Assembly: GCA_963969395.1 (NCBI GenBank)
Contig: OZ017804.1
Location: forward strand, 19,220,001 to 19,284,000
DNA: 64,000 nucleotides
Source of the DNA: Pseudoscleropodium purum
Taxonomy: Eukaryota > Streptophyta > Bryopsida > Hypnales > Brachytheciaceae
Reading direction: 5' to 3'
The position numbers and the translations under genes were made by a program. Position 1 is the stretch's first letter, and every line of letters begins with the position of its first letter. A model generated the notes under the pieces. The model did no database searches. It was not told the DNA's origin and saw only the letters and a program-made list of their open reading frames with translations. Below are positions 11,470 through 24,246 of the stretch, one piece after another.

Positions 11470-13434
11470 TTTTTTTCTTGGTTATTTGTTGAAGGGCGGA
11501 GATATCATCAGTTTTATATGCATGATTCTCTGTAATTATTTTGGTCCCCTGAGGAGCGATTGTTTCTTATTCCACGATTGATGTTCCGGCAATTGGCAGT
11601 CAGGAGTACTTTGACGTTTTGCCACACTGGTTCAATGATCATTTGACGTAAGTTTTGGAATCCTTAGGGTTTGGGTTATGTTTTTTGTTGTATTTATGTT
11701 TGATCGTTCGTGTAATGGATGTTTATTGTGGATGTGTATTTTTGTTGTCTTAAGTGAATTTATTGGTATTTTTCGTCGTGCTTCGTTGTTTGGTTTGGTG
11801 GACGCCGAATTGTGGAAGTATATTGTTTTGATCTTTTAGTAATGCTGTGTTGTAGTTGTGAGACAGACCAAGTTTGGATTGATGGATTTAGATCTTTTTT
11901 TGCATTTATTTTTAGTTGTGCTGTACGCTTGTAACGGTTTTCTTGCGACCTATTGTATTCTGAGTGGAACTGTTGCTATGATCTTATTAGGTTACCTTTG
12001 CGAATCTGGCAAGGGTTTGAATCAGCTACGTGTCGATGCGGAGGGTAATTATCAGAAGTGAGAAGCAGTGGATGCGCATTACTAAGCTGAGTGAAGATGA
12101 TTGTTTTCAAATGGGTAGATGTTGTCATTTTGTAAAAGTGGGAAGAATCATTATTTGTAAAGGGTTGTACATTGAGGGTATGCTTCATGTCCTGTAATGG
12201 GCGTGAATTTCCCATTTGAGGTAATTTTACTCAAATCGAAGCGGACAAAGGTGATGAACATCCCAGTGGAGAGTTTCACCGTAGTCGAGCATTTAGAGCA
12301 GATTAATTTGTACTGTACTGTTCAGGGTTGCTGGACTTATTACATTGGTCGACGCATTTGATATGTCAAGTGGCTCTGCCTTGTGACATCATTTTCTTGT
12401 ATTTTCCCTGGTGCGAGTTATTTCATGTTCCTTTGGTTTTTTCTCCTGGGTAATTGACTACTAAATTGCATGAGACAGTAATCGCAGAAATTTCCTACAA
12501 TTTCAGGAACACAATCATTGGCCTTACAATCACAGATTTTAGTGTAGGCAGACGATTAAAACCAATTTGCATTTGTTACCCCCAGGGACCCAAAAGTGTG
12601 CTTTGATTGGTTGAATATCTGTATTCATGTTAACCAACGGATGATTTTTGTCCACTTTTTGTGTGCAACTGTATTAATGGCACATTGCTCCACATCACTG
12701 AACTATGTGCAAGTCATGGAGTAGTTTATCAAAAGAAAATGGTACACCTAGACAATGTGGTGGTATTCTGACCTTTTCTTGTTTCTGAAATCTTGATTTC
12801 GCCATTCGAAATGATTTCTTTCGATTCGGAGGGAAAACTAACAAAATTAAACTTCTAAAGTTTAGTTTCTACTCCACTTAAAAATTTTGAAAAAAAATTA
12901 GTTCATTCATCCGTGGATGAAAACTTTTGTTGACAGAAATCCCAATCCTCAGTCACCCTGGACTGCCTGAACTAGGACCTTATCCTCACATGCTCACACT
13001 CCCAAGCCGGCAAACACCGCGCAATCCATCACTCGGAAGTTCGAACACGCTCATTCAGGGTTTTGGGTTTTAGGATCACTCCGCCAATTCTTCATGTTCC
13101 CTTTCTTTTCCTCCTCTATCCACTGCAGATTCTGATTTCCATATGGAAGAGATTTGGAAGAGATCACTCACACGGCTGCCTTCCCTTCTTGTAGCCACCA
13201 TCCACCACATCAAACAATTCTTCCCCTGCTTCCCCTTTCATCTTTCTTAAGAACTCGATACCTGGAAATGACCGCAATGCTCACAAACGCTCACTGAAGC
13301 TTCGTAGTTTTGTAGGTTTCAAGGTTTAGATTGAGACTCTGTCGCAAATTCCCTGTTCTGTGACCTCTGCTTAGGGTTCGTGGAGAGCTCTCCACGAGTT
13401 GTTGCAGGTTTCAGCAATAGATTACGAGGTAGCC
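11470..13434. other. TIC 3' flank and NusB-gene promoter region, no recognised gene
   Basis: After the TIC stop the composition drops to T-rich, AT-rich sequence that should include the TIC 3' UTR. A short hydrophobic ORF at 11858-12061 has no family resemblance and lacks an ATG start, so it is not called. From about 12950 the sequence becomes C-rich and more GC-rich, as expected of the leader and promoter of the gene starting at 13435. Confidence 0.5.
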
Positions 13435-14409
13435 ATGGCGTTACGCCAATCTAGTCACGTCGCAATAGGATCCACGCACAATGGCAGCACCGAGTTTAAG
13501 AGTGCATTTCTCTCGGAGCGTCTGACGATGCCCAGCAATCTCTGTTGCGCATGCTCGCGTGGAGGCGTCTCAATTGTGTCTGAAGTTGCTTCACAATCCT
13601 CAATTGTGGACGAAAACTCCCGATCTAGCTCCAGACCTAAGAGGGTATTCTCCAGGACGAAGCGTCCGTTCACACCCAAGCCCGCTCCCGCCATCCCCGT
13701 CCCGAAGCTCGACAAATTCGGCCGCCTCCGCACACCACGTGCAGCCCGCGAGCTAGCGTTATCAGTCTTGTACTCCGCTTTCGTCTCCGGCGTCCACCCG
13801 CTCAAGGTCTTCGACGAGCGCGTGAAGCAGCGAGCCGCGGCGCATTCGTTCGACAAGACGCAACTGCTTGGGTACGAGCATCGTCCCGACGTTGGGGAGA
13901 ATCTCGTCGTGGAAGACGAAGCCACGGCCACTGCTTTGGAACAGGCGCTCGAAGCGGAAGCCTCTTTGGAAGCGTATGTGCTCACCGCACCTCCGCCCTT
14001 AGTGTACAACAGCTTCGTGATTCGGATGGCGAAGAGCCTCGTGAAGGAGACGGCGGAGAGGTGGTTGCTGCAGGAGGGAGTGTTGATGGAGATTATTCCT
14101 GCGAAATGGAAGCAGCAGCCGAAAGGGGCGTTGTTGCAGATTTGTATTCTGCAGATGGCGCTCGCGGAGATTGAGACCTCGGAAACGCCGCCGGGGGTAG
14201 TGGTGAACGAGACCGTGGAGCTTGCGAAGAGGTTTTGTGACTTGGCTGCGCCGAGGATTATTAATGGATGCCTGGGGAGCTATATTCGGAGAAGAAAGAT
14301 TCAAGTGAAGGTGCCGGCCGTGTCGGTGGCGGAGAAGCTGGAGAGAGAGCTCGGGAAGGAGCCCTTGCAACCTGAAGATTTGGGATTCGCAGACGAGTAC
14401 TCCGATTAG
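13435..14409 (+). CDS. NusB antitermination-domain protein, probably plastid-targeted
   Basis: Intron-less ORF of 324 residues. The ATG at 13435 is the first in frame; the frame is open further 5' but without an ATG. NusB is an RNA-binding transcription antitermination and rRNA-processing factor in bacteria; plants keep NusB-domain proteins in plastids. Residues 1-90 are rich in Ser, Arg and Pro and poor in acidic residues, as in a chloroplast transit peptide. The N-terminal NusB helix reads ARELALSVLYSAF (104-116). The C-terminal half carries the family signature VVVNETVELAKRF followed by AAPRIINGCLGSY (255-283). An acidic, Ala/Glu-rich insertion at about 150-180 separates the two parts, as in plant members. 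The short tail ends in EDLGFADEYSD. Targeting is inferred from composition only. Confidence 0.88.
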   Translation: MALRQSSHVAIGSTHNGSTEFKSAFLSERLTMPSNLCCACSRGGVSIVSEVASQSSIVDENSRSSSRPKRVFSRTKRPFTPKPAPAIPVPKLDKFGRLRTPRAARELALSVLYSAFVSGVHPLKVFDERVKQRAAAHSFDKTQLLGYEHRPDVGENLVVEDEATATALEQALEAEASLEAYVLTAPPPLVYNSFVIRMAKSLVKETAERWLLQEGVLMEIIPAKWKQQPKGALLQICILQMALAEIETSETPPGVVVNETVELAKRFCDLAAPRIINGCLGSYIRRRKIQVKVPAVSVAEKLERELGKEPLQPEDLGFADEYSD

Positions 14410-15402
14410 GGTTTTGGTTAGGGTTTCAGGGCTACTGATCAAGCATAGTGCCAGGCCTGCTGGTGAGATTGCCACTTGCAACAGGCAACTGGAAAATTTC
14501 AGAACGGGCCGTGAATTCTCAAGGGGTGCATTGGCGACGATCAGAAATTGTGAGCACTTGAGCATATGGAACGTGATTCTCCCATCATCGGAGTGTGATT
14601 GTGATCGTATGAGATATTATTTCACTCACAGAAGGGTGAATTATCAGACAGGCATGCAGTGAAGCATGCTCATTCTTTGTATGCCACTGATAAAGCCCTC
14701 CTGTTACCTTTTGTGCGTTGGCTTTTGAGTTGTTGTGACAAATGCTTACATCAAAATCTTCTGGCATACCCAAATTATCAGATTCTACTGAGTGTTTGAA
14801 CAGTGATCAGTCAGCAATAAACTCGAGACTTTCACACTGTCAAGGAGCAGATTCCCTCCAAGTTCGCATTCAAATTTGCATATGTGGCTTTGCGCTGGTG
14901 CCTGTCAAGGATTTTTCTGCAGAAGTCACTTGAAATTCAAATTTATCTTGTCTTTTCGTGACATAAAAAACTAGTGGGACAATAATTGTTTACCTTCATG
15001 CTACCGCTAATCTTTTCACATGATTTGAAGAGTTTCTGGCACTGTTGCAAAGTTCCAAGTCCAGGAGCAACCGTACGTCGAAATTTTCCCGATGTGACCC
15101 AACAGGCACGAATATGTTCATTACTGTGTTGGTCTGGTACCCGGATGCATGCTTACCCGTATACCCGGTTTCCGAACACAGAATACTGAACTATGCATCC
15201 TGCGTGAAATTCAACAACTGGAGAATTCTGCATGTTGTAATTTTTTGGTCCGCCACCAGAGGCCGGGAGATGGTGGAAATACCGACTTTGCGAATTTATT
15301 AGGGTGTAGTTACGTTTGAGTGACCGAATTGTCGGCATCTGTTGCACTTGTTAAAGAATTGCTGGCGTTACTAGAGGATTTAGGGTTTCGGAGGTTTTGG
15401 AA
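14410..15402. other. Spacer between the NusB gene and the amidase gene
   Basis: Contains the probable NusB 3' UTR (a possible AATAAA signal at 14816-14821) and the 5' flank of the amidase gene. TTAGGGTTT-type telo-box motifs lie at about 14405-14431 and near 15380. No further ORF resembling a known protein was seen. Confidence 0.45.
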
Positions 15403-18400
15403 ATGGATAACATGGTGCACAAGCGGCCCTTGGCGGAGCAAATTGCCTTTCCCGGGGTCAGCCCTCTTCACTCTATACCCTGTTTGCATGGCGTGTTTCG
15501 AGGTTTTTGCTTGGGGTTTATGGTGGGAAACACAGTAAATAACTGCTTAAGGCGTTTGGTGACTAGTTTATGCAATTCTTTGAAGTATATTTACCAAATG
15601 AGCTGCCAGACGACTAGGTTTTGTGTCATTATTGGCTTTACCGTTTTCTATCACATCGAATGTATGTAGTTGAAACTTTCGACCAATTCACCGAAAATCG
15701 AGTCGGGTTGTGTGCTCTATTGGCAGCTGGTGGAGCATTACATGTCGCGCATTTGGCAACACGATGGTGAGATCAACTCTGTAGTGGAATCGTGTGCCTG
15801 CGATCCCGAAGTCTCATTTCCTGATAACCAGGCCAGGCCCCGCGCTCTTGAAGGACTACCGTTTTTAGTCAAAGGTTGGCCTTATTCTCTCACACTCCGT
15901 TTTCTTGTCGAATTTCCAGATGATTTTGGTTTTTTGTAATTCCTTTCGAGGACGTAGGTTGGCATATGATATTAGTAGCATTTTCTCAGATGGCATTCGT
16001 AGAGATTGGATCGATAGGCACTTCGTGAATGTTCTTGGCAATTAGGGGTTAGTTGCTGTTTTTTCAGGGTTGCCGAATTAGTATAAGTTAGAGGATACTC
16101 TTTCCATTACTACTGAATATTTTAATCATTCAGTGGAGGAGTGTGGTTTCATTGGAAGATCGCTCTATAGAGCTCACTAGAGAGATCTCTTTTGGGTATC
16201 ACAAGAGCCACACTCTCTTGAGATCGATTTGTTTTCTCATTCAATGTATTTGATATTTTCTTATGCATTCATCTAATAAGTGGGAGGTATAGTGAAAAAA
16301 TCCTGATTTCCATTCAACGATGACTTGTCATAGTCATTTATAGCCAAGCCTTCTTACACCAAATTGAAGTTCAATTTAGTGTATTGGAAGAGATGAGTTG
16401 CTGTTGGTAACAGGGTACAGTCAATAGGAGATGGGAGCAGATCCCTGCTGGTTTAATATCCTTGATCTTATTGAGCAGATAATGTAGACGTCGAAGGCTT
16501 TCATACGGTCTGTGGAGGCCTTGAGTTTGTTGGAAATCCTCCAGCAGACAAGGATAGCAAGCATGTGACTCTGCTGAGGCAACTGGGAGCCATTCCGATT
16601 GGCAAGACCAATGTTCCTTACGTGAGTATTATTATCCCGCAGCATTGTTCAACTTGATTTTAAGATGACCATTTCGATTGATCATATTGTGAAAAATCAA
16701 TAGTCCGGAACTATTGATGGGGCCGAATTTCAAATCAGCAGATCAGTGAAGAACCTTGGATGTGTTGGGAAAAAAATTAATAAACTTGAACAATAGATAT
16801 ACTCAATACTGCTAAGAAACGCATGAGGCCCACTTTGGGCTTCTTGGTTCTTTGGAGTCTAGGTATATGGCAAATCGCGCTGTGACAGAATTACCGTGAG
16901 GTTTGGGTTGATGCAGCTTGCGCTTGATGTACAAACATTCAATGAAGTCTATGGGCCTACTTGCAACCCATACAACCCAAAACTCTCCGCTGGAGGCAGT
17001 TCAGGAGGTTGTCATGAACCCTAGCCCGTATTGAACTTTGTGTTTTACATTAAGGTTCAGGAGGTCTGTCAACTCCTGAACAGCATCCTGGAATATCTTT
17101 CAGATGAACCTGGAAAGTTGGGATTTGAATTCTTGTCATTTGATATAGGAGCTGAACAACATTATTGGAAGTCCAATTCTAAAATCTCAATGGATTACAA
17201 TACTCGGTTAAGTTTGAAGTACAAGATTAGTCCACATTTCAGACCGAGTGAAATCATTCAACTTTCAATTTCTCAACCGCAGATTGCTACTGTAATAATT
17301 GTGGTGGCGTTCATGCAGGTTCCGCAGCCGCTGTAGCGGCGGGGATGGCAGCATTTGCTCTTGGATCTGATTGGAATGGTTCTTTGCGCATTCCGGTAAG
17401 TGTTGCCAGTTTCAAAATTGGATCCAGTTGAAAACTTGCATTGAGTCTTGGCGTATGAGTGCAACTGGTCTCAAATACCCCTTTCAACTTAACCAAGAAG
17501 TCTGAAAATCGTGCTTTCTGTTTTTCTTCTTAAAGAGTTCATCTCCTTTGCTTCAGGTCTTCGTCCCTACTCCCTACAGATTGCAAACCTGAATCAACTA
17601 TGATTTTAGGGGTGAATGAATGAGGTGTAAGTTGGTTTTGGCAAGTCAAGATGGAAACAACGTGGAAATTTAGTCCTTTCAAAGGATGTTGTTCTGCAAT
17701 TTGAATGTGGCCATTCCTACTTTATAATGACAACGAGCAAGCTCATGTTGTGTAGGCAGCATTCTGTGGTGTGAGCTCGCTGAGAGCATCAAGAGGAAGG
17801 ATGGGGTATGAAGTAGGTGATGGCATAATACCTCCCATTTCGACTCATGGACCTGATATTACTGGCCATGTTCTGGTCACAGGTATCTTTGCAGTAAGTC
17901 TGCTGACACTTCTATACTCTGCCGTGGAATATGATTTGTAATTTGGACGCTGAGTGGACTTGGTTTCACTTTTAACGCTTGCAATCCCTGCACTAGTATT
18001 GCTGTTACGGTAGAGGATACTATTTGCGTCACTTCAAGCATTTTAACCAATATGCAGGAGTTTGCTTTCATTGGAAGATCACTCCATAGTGCTCACTGGA
18101 GAGATCACTACGGATACAAGAATCGAGCTTTCTTGAGACCAAATTTTTATCTATGTGAATTTCTCATTCAATCATTCAAATTAGGCCACTTTTGGAGGGA
18201 CAGTAGGCAACCGCATTTCCATTCAAAGATTTGTGGCCATAGACATTTTTGGCAGAAGTCATGCTTGTACCAAACGTGCTAATTCAAGTTCAACCAAGTG
18301 TATAAATAGCTGAGTTTGCTGTTGGGTTAGTATTACGAGATTAGGTCCCTAACGGTTTTAGAATCCTCTACCTTAGCTACTGTTTTGGGTGACTAGTCTG

Positions 18401-20319
18401 TAGAGATTTGGATGACTATTCAAACAATTGAATGCTGTTACGGTGTGCAGAAAACGGTCGCCGATCTGCAGCTTGTAATGGATGCTGTCTTCCCATTAGT
18501 GCCAGGCGAGAAAATTCATGATAGAAGGCTTCCTTCATTGCCAACAGAGTCTCATACCGCTGGTGTGTGGACATCGTTTGCCGGTGTTCCTCTTGATGAG
18601 AGGATACGAGATCGTATGAATGCCATTCCCAGACGGCTCGAATGCATTAATAGCAAACCACAACTAACTGCCTGTCTAAGTCCAGGACCCTCTCTAAGCA
18701 TGGTTCGACTCCACAAAGCTTTGCAAGTATGGCCGCAAACTCAAAATCTGCACAGAATTTGACGTCATTAACAATAACACATTTTCAAGGCTAACATTGA
18801 TGCTGTATCGATTATTTTTGCAGGCGTTTACCCGGGGTTTAAGCTTTGGGGATAAGGAATTGACTGACAAGTTCAGAGAAACAATCTGTGAGGCCACAAA
18901 TGCACAGAAAGAAGGAGGAGACATCATTGACTCGTTCCTTTCCGAGGCCGGATTTTCTGCCCTTGTTACTCCAGGTGATTCTTCTTTTTCAACATCTGTT
19001 GGTTTCTTATATGTTGATATTGCAGGTGTTTACAAGGTAATTCTGTATTCTAATTGGACACATTAAATTGCCGGTATGTGAGTGGGAGGCATACAGTTCC
19101 GGTAGTAATTTTGTGCAGTCCTTGTGGGGAGAAAAAACAAGTGGGCCGATATGTACAGAGAAGCCAACTGCGCCTAATTAAGACGCTTATCCAGAAGCAA
19201 TCCCCGCAGATTCTTTGCTTAAAATGTACATTGTCTGACAATGAGAGCCTAGGATCGCTTTCAGGTCTACATGTAATCAGTACTTTAAACATTCATGATT
19301 TGTTCATCCAATGTCCCAAAAATACATGCTAAGATGCATTGAAATCACATGTAAAGCAGTCTAATAGTTGGAAACGGCTCAATTGTTTATGTGGAAACTT
19401 TTAGGTCTCGTACCTTGGTGCGAATAGACGGCTGAGGAGGTGTGGAAACTACTCTGCGCTTATCATTTTACTGAAGGGGTTGTATTTGTTGCAGTTTGTG
19501 CTGTTTTACCACATGAACATAACTACGATCGCCATCCCTTTCACGTCAACGGGGCGAAGGTTCCCTACTGGAGAGCTCTTACCGGTTACGTGGCACCGTT
19601 CTCGGTTACAGGCAACCCAGTTGTAACTATGCCTCTCTGTACAGTTGATGGCAAGCCTCTTGGCATTCAGGTACGATTTTTTGTGACTGCCCCAACGTTT
19701 ACTAGTGATTTTTGGTTCCTTTTCAAGCCAGGTTTTCTATGACTTACTTAGTAGTTAAAATTTGTTTGCTGCAAATGTGTGTCTCCGTTTGTGTCATACA
19801 AGTCTGGTGCTTAGGTGATAATGGTCTATGTAACCAGCGAGAGCAAGCAGATTAATGGAGATAGTGAAGCCGTGTCAGCGATGAGACTTACCAAACTCTA
19901 GCGGCTCTCGCAAGTTACCGGACGTATTCTGCATCAAAAGCGTCAGGCTAGATCATAACTTGCCCGTAAATGGAAGTAAAAGAGAGAAGAACTTTACAGT
20001 ATGAACATTATCAACTGTGAGTGAATGATTTTGTGACTTCTGATAGTGACAATCTCTTTATCCAGATGAGAGACATATTGTGGCATGTAATTTAATAGTG
20101 AGAATGCAGACATCTCAGCGAGACCCTTATTGATGCAGACAATATCCTCGAGAGCTTCCTGCTCGGGAGAGTTTTGATTTGTTGATTGTAATTGAGAGTC
20201 TTAATCATATGCAGGTGGTGGGTCGGCGACAGGAAGACGAGGAGCTCTTGAGAATCTGTGCATTACTGGAGCACCAACTGGGCCCAATACCAAACCTTTT
20301 GCAGTATACTTACGAATGA
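15403..20319 (+). CDS. Amidase-signature family enzyme, about 10 exons
   Basis: Hydrolase of the amidase signature family (relatives: AMI1, FAAH, GatA). Rebuilt exons: 15403-15456 (tentative first exon), 15670-15874, 16488-16621, 16917-17007, 17319-17395, 17756-17893, 18451-18726, 18824-18974, 19495-19670 and 20215-20319. All junctions keep phase with GT-AG borders, giving about 468 residues, normal for the family. With this start the triad is Lys86 (LPFLVKD), cis-Ser159 (AGGSSGGS) and nucleophile Ser183 (GSDWNGSLRIP). The 73- and 24-residue spacings fit the 75 and 24 of FAAH. Other landmarks are IGKTNVPY, KTVADLQLVMDAV, SALVTP, APFSVTGNPVVTMP and VVGRRQEDEELL near the C terminus. The GSDWNGSLRIPAAFCGV form resembles bacterial and fungal amidases more than AMI1. 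Substrate is unknown. The first exon and start are weakly supported; the catalytic core is sound. Confidence 0.82.
16130..16410 (+). repeat. Intronic repeat copy A within the amidase gene
   Basis: About 280 bp in the intron between 15874 and 16488. It shares order and sequence with 18045-18330, including TTTCATTGGAAGATC, a TAG-GCTCAC-AGAGATC stretch, TTTCTCATTCAAT and TTTCCATTCAA. The copies are in direct orientation and clearly diverged by substitutions and indels. Confidence 0.7.
18045..18330 (+). repeat. Intronic repeat copy B within the amidase gene
   Basis: Diverged direct copy of 16130-16410, lying in the intron between 17893 and 18451. Shared blocks occur in the same order and spacing, starting around TTTTAACCAATATGCAGGAG and running to GTTTGCTGTTGG. 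It may be a transposed element or an internal duplication of intron sequence. Confidence 0.7.
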
Positions 20320-22507
20320 ATAAGTTAACAACAACAAACGAGAATAACTCATTCCTCTTTATCATTACATAAATGCTGCGGTTTAGGATTTTGCCAAGTA
20401 AAGTGGAAGCTGTTGGTCATTACTGGCTTTTGAGCTGAAATCATCAATACCTGTTTCGACAGATGGAGGTGCTTACTTCCCAGCTACTAAGCTGAACGGT
20501 TGTAGTAATAGCAAGGGCATGTTCTCAATGATTGTATACTTTATTTTCCTTTCTAGTGATTTCATCTTTACTCAACTTCCTGCCACTCCTGTCCAGGTCC
20601 GTGTCAACTGTAAATTTGCCTTCCCTTCATTATTTACTGTAAGGTGTCTATTGTCCGTTGTTGCAACCAAAATGATGTGCAGGAACATGAGTGCTCAACT
20701 ACAGATATCTTGGCCTGCAGAATGAACACTTGTCATGGCAACTTGTTGCAGGTGAGTGAACTTAAAACCATCCCGTCACACCTCTGTTGTGAAAATGTGC
20801 CCCCTTACATGTGTCTCTGGAGAAATGAATATAAAGCAATGTGTCAATATCAAGGCCAGATGCAACAACCATCAGAAGAGTTACAAATGCAAATGAGTTT
20901 GTTGCTGAGTCCCAAAGTCATGGATCTGATGTTGTCTTCTTAAGGAAGGACAGTCAGATACTTTCACTGCTCTTTTTATCTGTAGGTAGAAGTCATCAAA
21001 GGGATTGGTTGAGAAGGTTGAATAAAGGTATTTCTGGTGCAACAGGTGGAAAATTGACGTGGAAAGGGTATCTTCTGGACAATAGTTGAACAGTGGGCCA
21101 TCCATTTGTTATGATTGAATTTTGGGTGGTACATGAACCTATGTGCACCACAATGAACTTGAAAAAATGGCATGAAACATATAGCTAAAATCTGGCTCAC
21201 CTTTATTTTGTGTGTAACATGTAGAGTGATATTATTCTCTTATTAACCTTGTAGCGTTGCTGCAGACGGTGTTCAATGGATGAAAGAAATAATACCTTTC
21301 CTTGTGAGCATGGAGTCATTCTACAAAGTATTTGTTGTATCAATGTTCAAAATATATTTTCTTAAGATACTTAAAAATTTAGAAAAAATATTAAAAGCAT
21401 ATAAATCTCTCATTGTAGACTTGTTTCTTCTATGAATTGACTCTTTGAAAAGCTAAAAGTGCAACCAACTCTACATAATAATGGTCTCTAAGAAAATTCC
21501 ATCAATAGTTTAATTCTTTGAAATTAAAAGATGCAAAAAAATCGAAGGGGAAAAACAAATTGGCACCAAATTAATGAATAATTTCATTATCGGGAACTTG
21601 TCCAAATGGTATCAATTTAACAAATTCTTGCCAAGTTTACGAAGTCACTAAAGTTTCAAATAATATGAAATACAATCATATAAGAGTAGTGTGAAAATCA
21701 TATGAAATTGCATTAAAGAAATTAGCATGAAATTGCATGAAATTAGCATCTAAGATAAAAACATCTAAAACCATCCCTACTTCCATTTTTGTACTTTAGA
21801 TTGTGACTAAAACTGTCCATAACCATCTATTTAGGTGTCATACAAATGTTTGATTTTAATTCATCAATGCAAATGTAAGACACATATTTATTTTTTATTC
21901 GCCTACATTTAATATTTGCAAATTTTTGTCAAATTCGGTTTAGAGTGCATCTATAGGACTATTTCAATGGTCTAGTGAGCCAACACTTTAAAAATATATA
22001 GAAATTACATATCATATCCGAAAAATCTAATATATATTTTTTTAATATTCGTGATATTCACTCGCTAATACTAAAGAAATATTATTTATAAGAAAAAATT
22101 CCTCCAGCTATGCTGAATTCCTTAAACTGACGGATTTAGGTGTTTCCACTGTGGTGCACCATGAAGTTTGAGATGTATGCAATAGCCCATTGATGTTACC
22201 CATGCTAAATGTCAATTGGATATTTCATTCAATGCTTGTGAATTCAAAGTGACAAGGACCACTAATTTGTCCTATTAATTTAGGGCATGTGAACCTCACC
22301 CACAGGACAAATCAGTCAGTAATCTGATCTATTCATAAGTAATGCTACATAATAACGTAATCAATGTGCACGTCCCCCTGATTTCAACAATGGAACAAAA
22401 CTCCTAGACTTCCAAACAAACATAAAGAAAAAACCCAATTAAGGTAAATGAGCCCATTGCAGAAAGAAATGGGAGCAAGCTCATTGTGGACTGAAAATTG
22501 GAATGGT
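20320..22507. other. Amidase 3' flank and start of AT-rich intergenic DNA
   Basis: After the amidase stop the sequence becomes increasingly AT-rich. Short ORFs at 20519-21089 give peptides with no recognisable family and no splice-consistent continuation, so none is called. From about 21300 the DNA is typical degenerate repeat sequence. Confidence 0.5.
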
Positions 22508-23335
22508 GGTAAGGGAGGCAACCCATTTTTGACCACTTAAGCAATTATACATATATGCAGGGTGGATTTCTCTAGTGGGGAAATTTTCCCATGTGGAGAA
22601 ATAGAGTTTGGTAGGTTTCTATAATTTTTCAGATTTTTATTTTTCAAAACATAATTGCTGTGAAATTTTTTAGCTAAAGATTTTGATCAACCCGTACTAT
22701 TCATATAGGCCTTCCTATTTTTGACCAAAGATTGGTTTGCAAAATTTAATAAGGGTTGGTTGCAATATTGAAAGTCTTGTAGTCAATCATAATGCATCTC
22801 AACTCTGCCGGGAAGTTGGAAACCATACCATAACTAATCACTAGTCATTTTTTCTATACCCAAAATAAAATGCCTATATTACCAAAAGGGGGGATGATCA
22901 AGAATGGGTTGCCTCCCATATACATTCAAATTTTGAAATGAACATCACTAAGGTAAGCTTATAGGAGCCAACCCATTTTTAATCACCTCCCTCTAGTTCC
23001 AATCTAAAGATTGATCTCTTTCAATGAAGTTGTGGTGTGATTTCCAAAGTAGTTGTGGCGCATTATCATTGGTTGTCAAGCTCTCAGAATCGCAACCAAC
23101 CCCTAGTTGATTCTGCAACCAATCCATGGTTAGAAATTAAAAAAAATCTATATGATCAATATAGGTTGTACAATATAGTTTAGCTAAAATTTTTATAATG
23201 ATTGTATTTTGAGTTAAAAAAAAATTTAGAAAATTATATAATCCTTTCAAACTCTATTTCTACATTAGGGAAAAAATTTGCATTCCACATGTCCGCAATT
23301 GCTTAAATGGTTGGAAATGGGTCGACTCCCATAAC
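22508..23335. mobile_element. DNA-transposon-like element with long terminal inverted repeats
   Basis: The left 200 bp (from GGGAGGCAACCCATTTTTGA at about 22513) matches the reverse complement of the right 200 bp (to about 23331, ending GGGTCGACTCCC). Shared blocks in order are ACTTAAGCAATT, AGAAATAGAGTTT, TTTTAGCTAAA and a TATATAG block. The middle holds further copies of the end motif near 22896-22920 and 22973-23000, so it may be nested. No transposase ORF is visible and no clear target duplication was found. Long TIRs resemble Mutator-like or foldback elements, but the superfamily is unassigned. Confidence 0.65.
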
Positions 23336-23338
23336 TTA

Positions 23339-23680
23339 GGGCCGCTTCATACACAGGCCAAAGGTCAAGAGTATGTTAGCCTCGACCAAATCCCAACTTT
23401 TGCCTCTCGACCCTTCACACAAGATGGAACAATTCAAAGTTTGTCATCCTCCCAATTGCCTACATGGTAGCCCAAACTCTTACATGGCGATGGCCTTGCA
23501 AGAGACTCTTAACTACAATTTGGTTTGCCACAAAGTGGCAATCCAAACTCTAATCGAGAGTCCTTCAAATTTTACTATCATTACCATTTATTGCCCATTT
23601 CTTTGAACTCTCACTCAAAACTATGGCCATGAACTCCCATGGCCTCTTGACTTGGTCAACCCCACGTGTGAAGCACCCCC
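23339..23680 (+). mobile_element. Tourist-like MITE (PIF/Harbinger type), copy 1
   Basis: A 342-bp non-autonomous element flanked on both sides by TTA (23336-23338 and 23681-23683), the 3-bp target duplication of PIF/Harbinger elements. The left end GGGCCGCTTCATACAC and right end GTGTGAAGCACCCCC are imperfect inverted repeats. The whole body matches the reverse complement of 27079-27361. It has no coding capacity. Confidence 0.82.
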
Positions 23681-24246
23681 TTAATATCATTTTGCCTGCA
23701 GTGGGCTGCTCTCATTTGGCCCACCATGGCACAATAGGCTCCCTTACCTTACTTCACAATCTATGACAACATGCAGTACATTTTTGTAGTACATTTTTTT
23801 TTCATTCCCGGTAATGCAGGATGTACAACATTCATCAGTTTCCGGTGCTTCATGATTCGAACCTACCTTACATCTGGTGAATCCATAATGGGAATTTTTG
23901 TTCATCAGCCTTGACCGGATATTTGACACCATGCTACCTTCTCAAACCCTTGAAGAATACTCATTCCAGTGCATGCACATCCTCCATAGATAGTTTCTTC
24001 CTCCATTTTTTTTCCTTCAATCAATAAGGGGCACCGTGAGAGATTCACCCCCCATGGCGGACCCCCAACATATTCATGTCATGTCGTTTGGTCCGGTGGA
24101 TTGTGACCTCTACTCAGCTACAGAATGTACTCACTTGTCCCTTGCACAGTAACTTAAGTTTCTTGCTGGTTGGTGCCCTAAAGCAGCACACATCTGATAG
24201 GGATCGTCCGTGGTCGAGGAGAAAATGATTTTTTTTTTTTTTTAAT

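Noticed and set aside
11858..12061. Hydrophobic 67-codon ORF after the TIC stop
   Set aside because: No ATG start, no family match and T-rich 3' UTR-like composition explain the hydrophobic residues.
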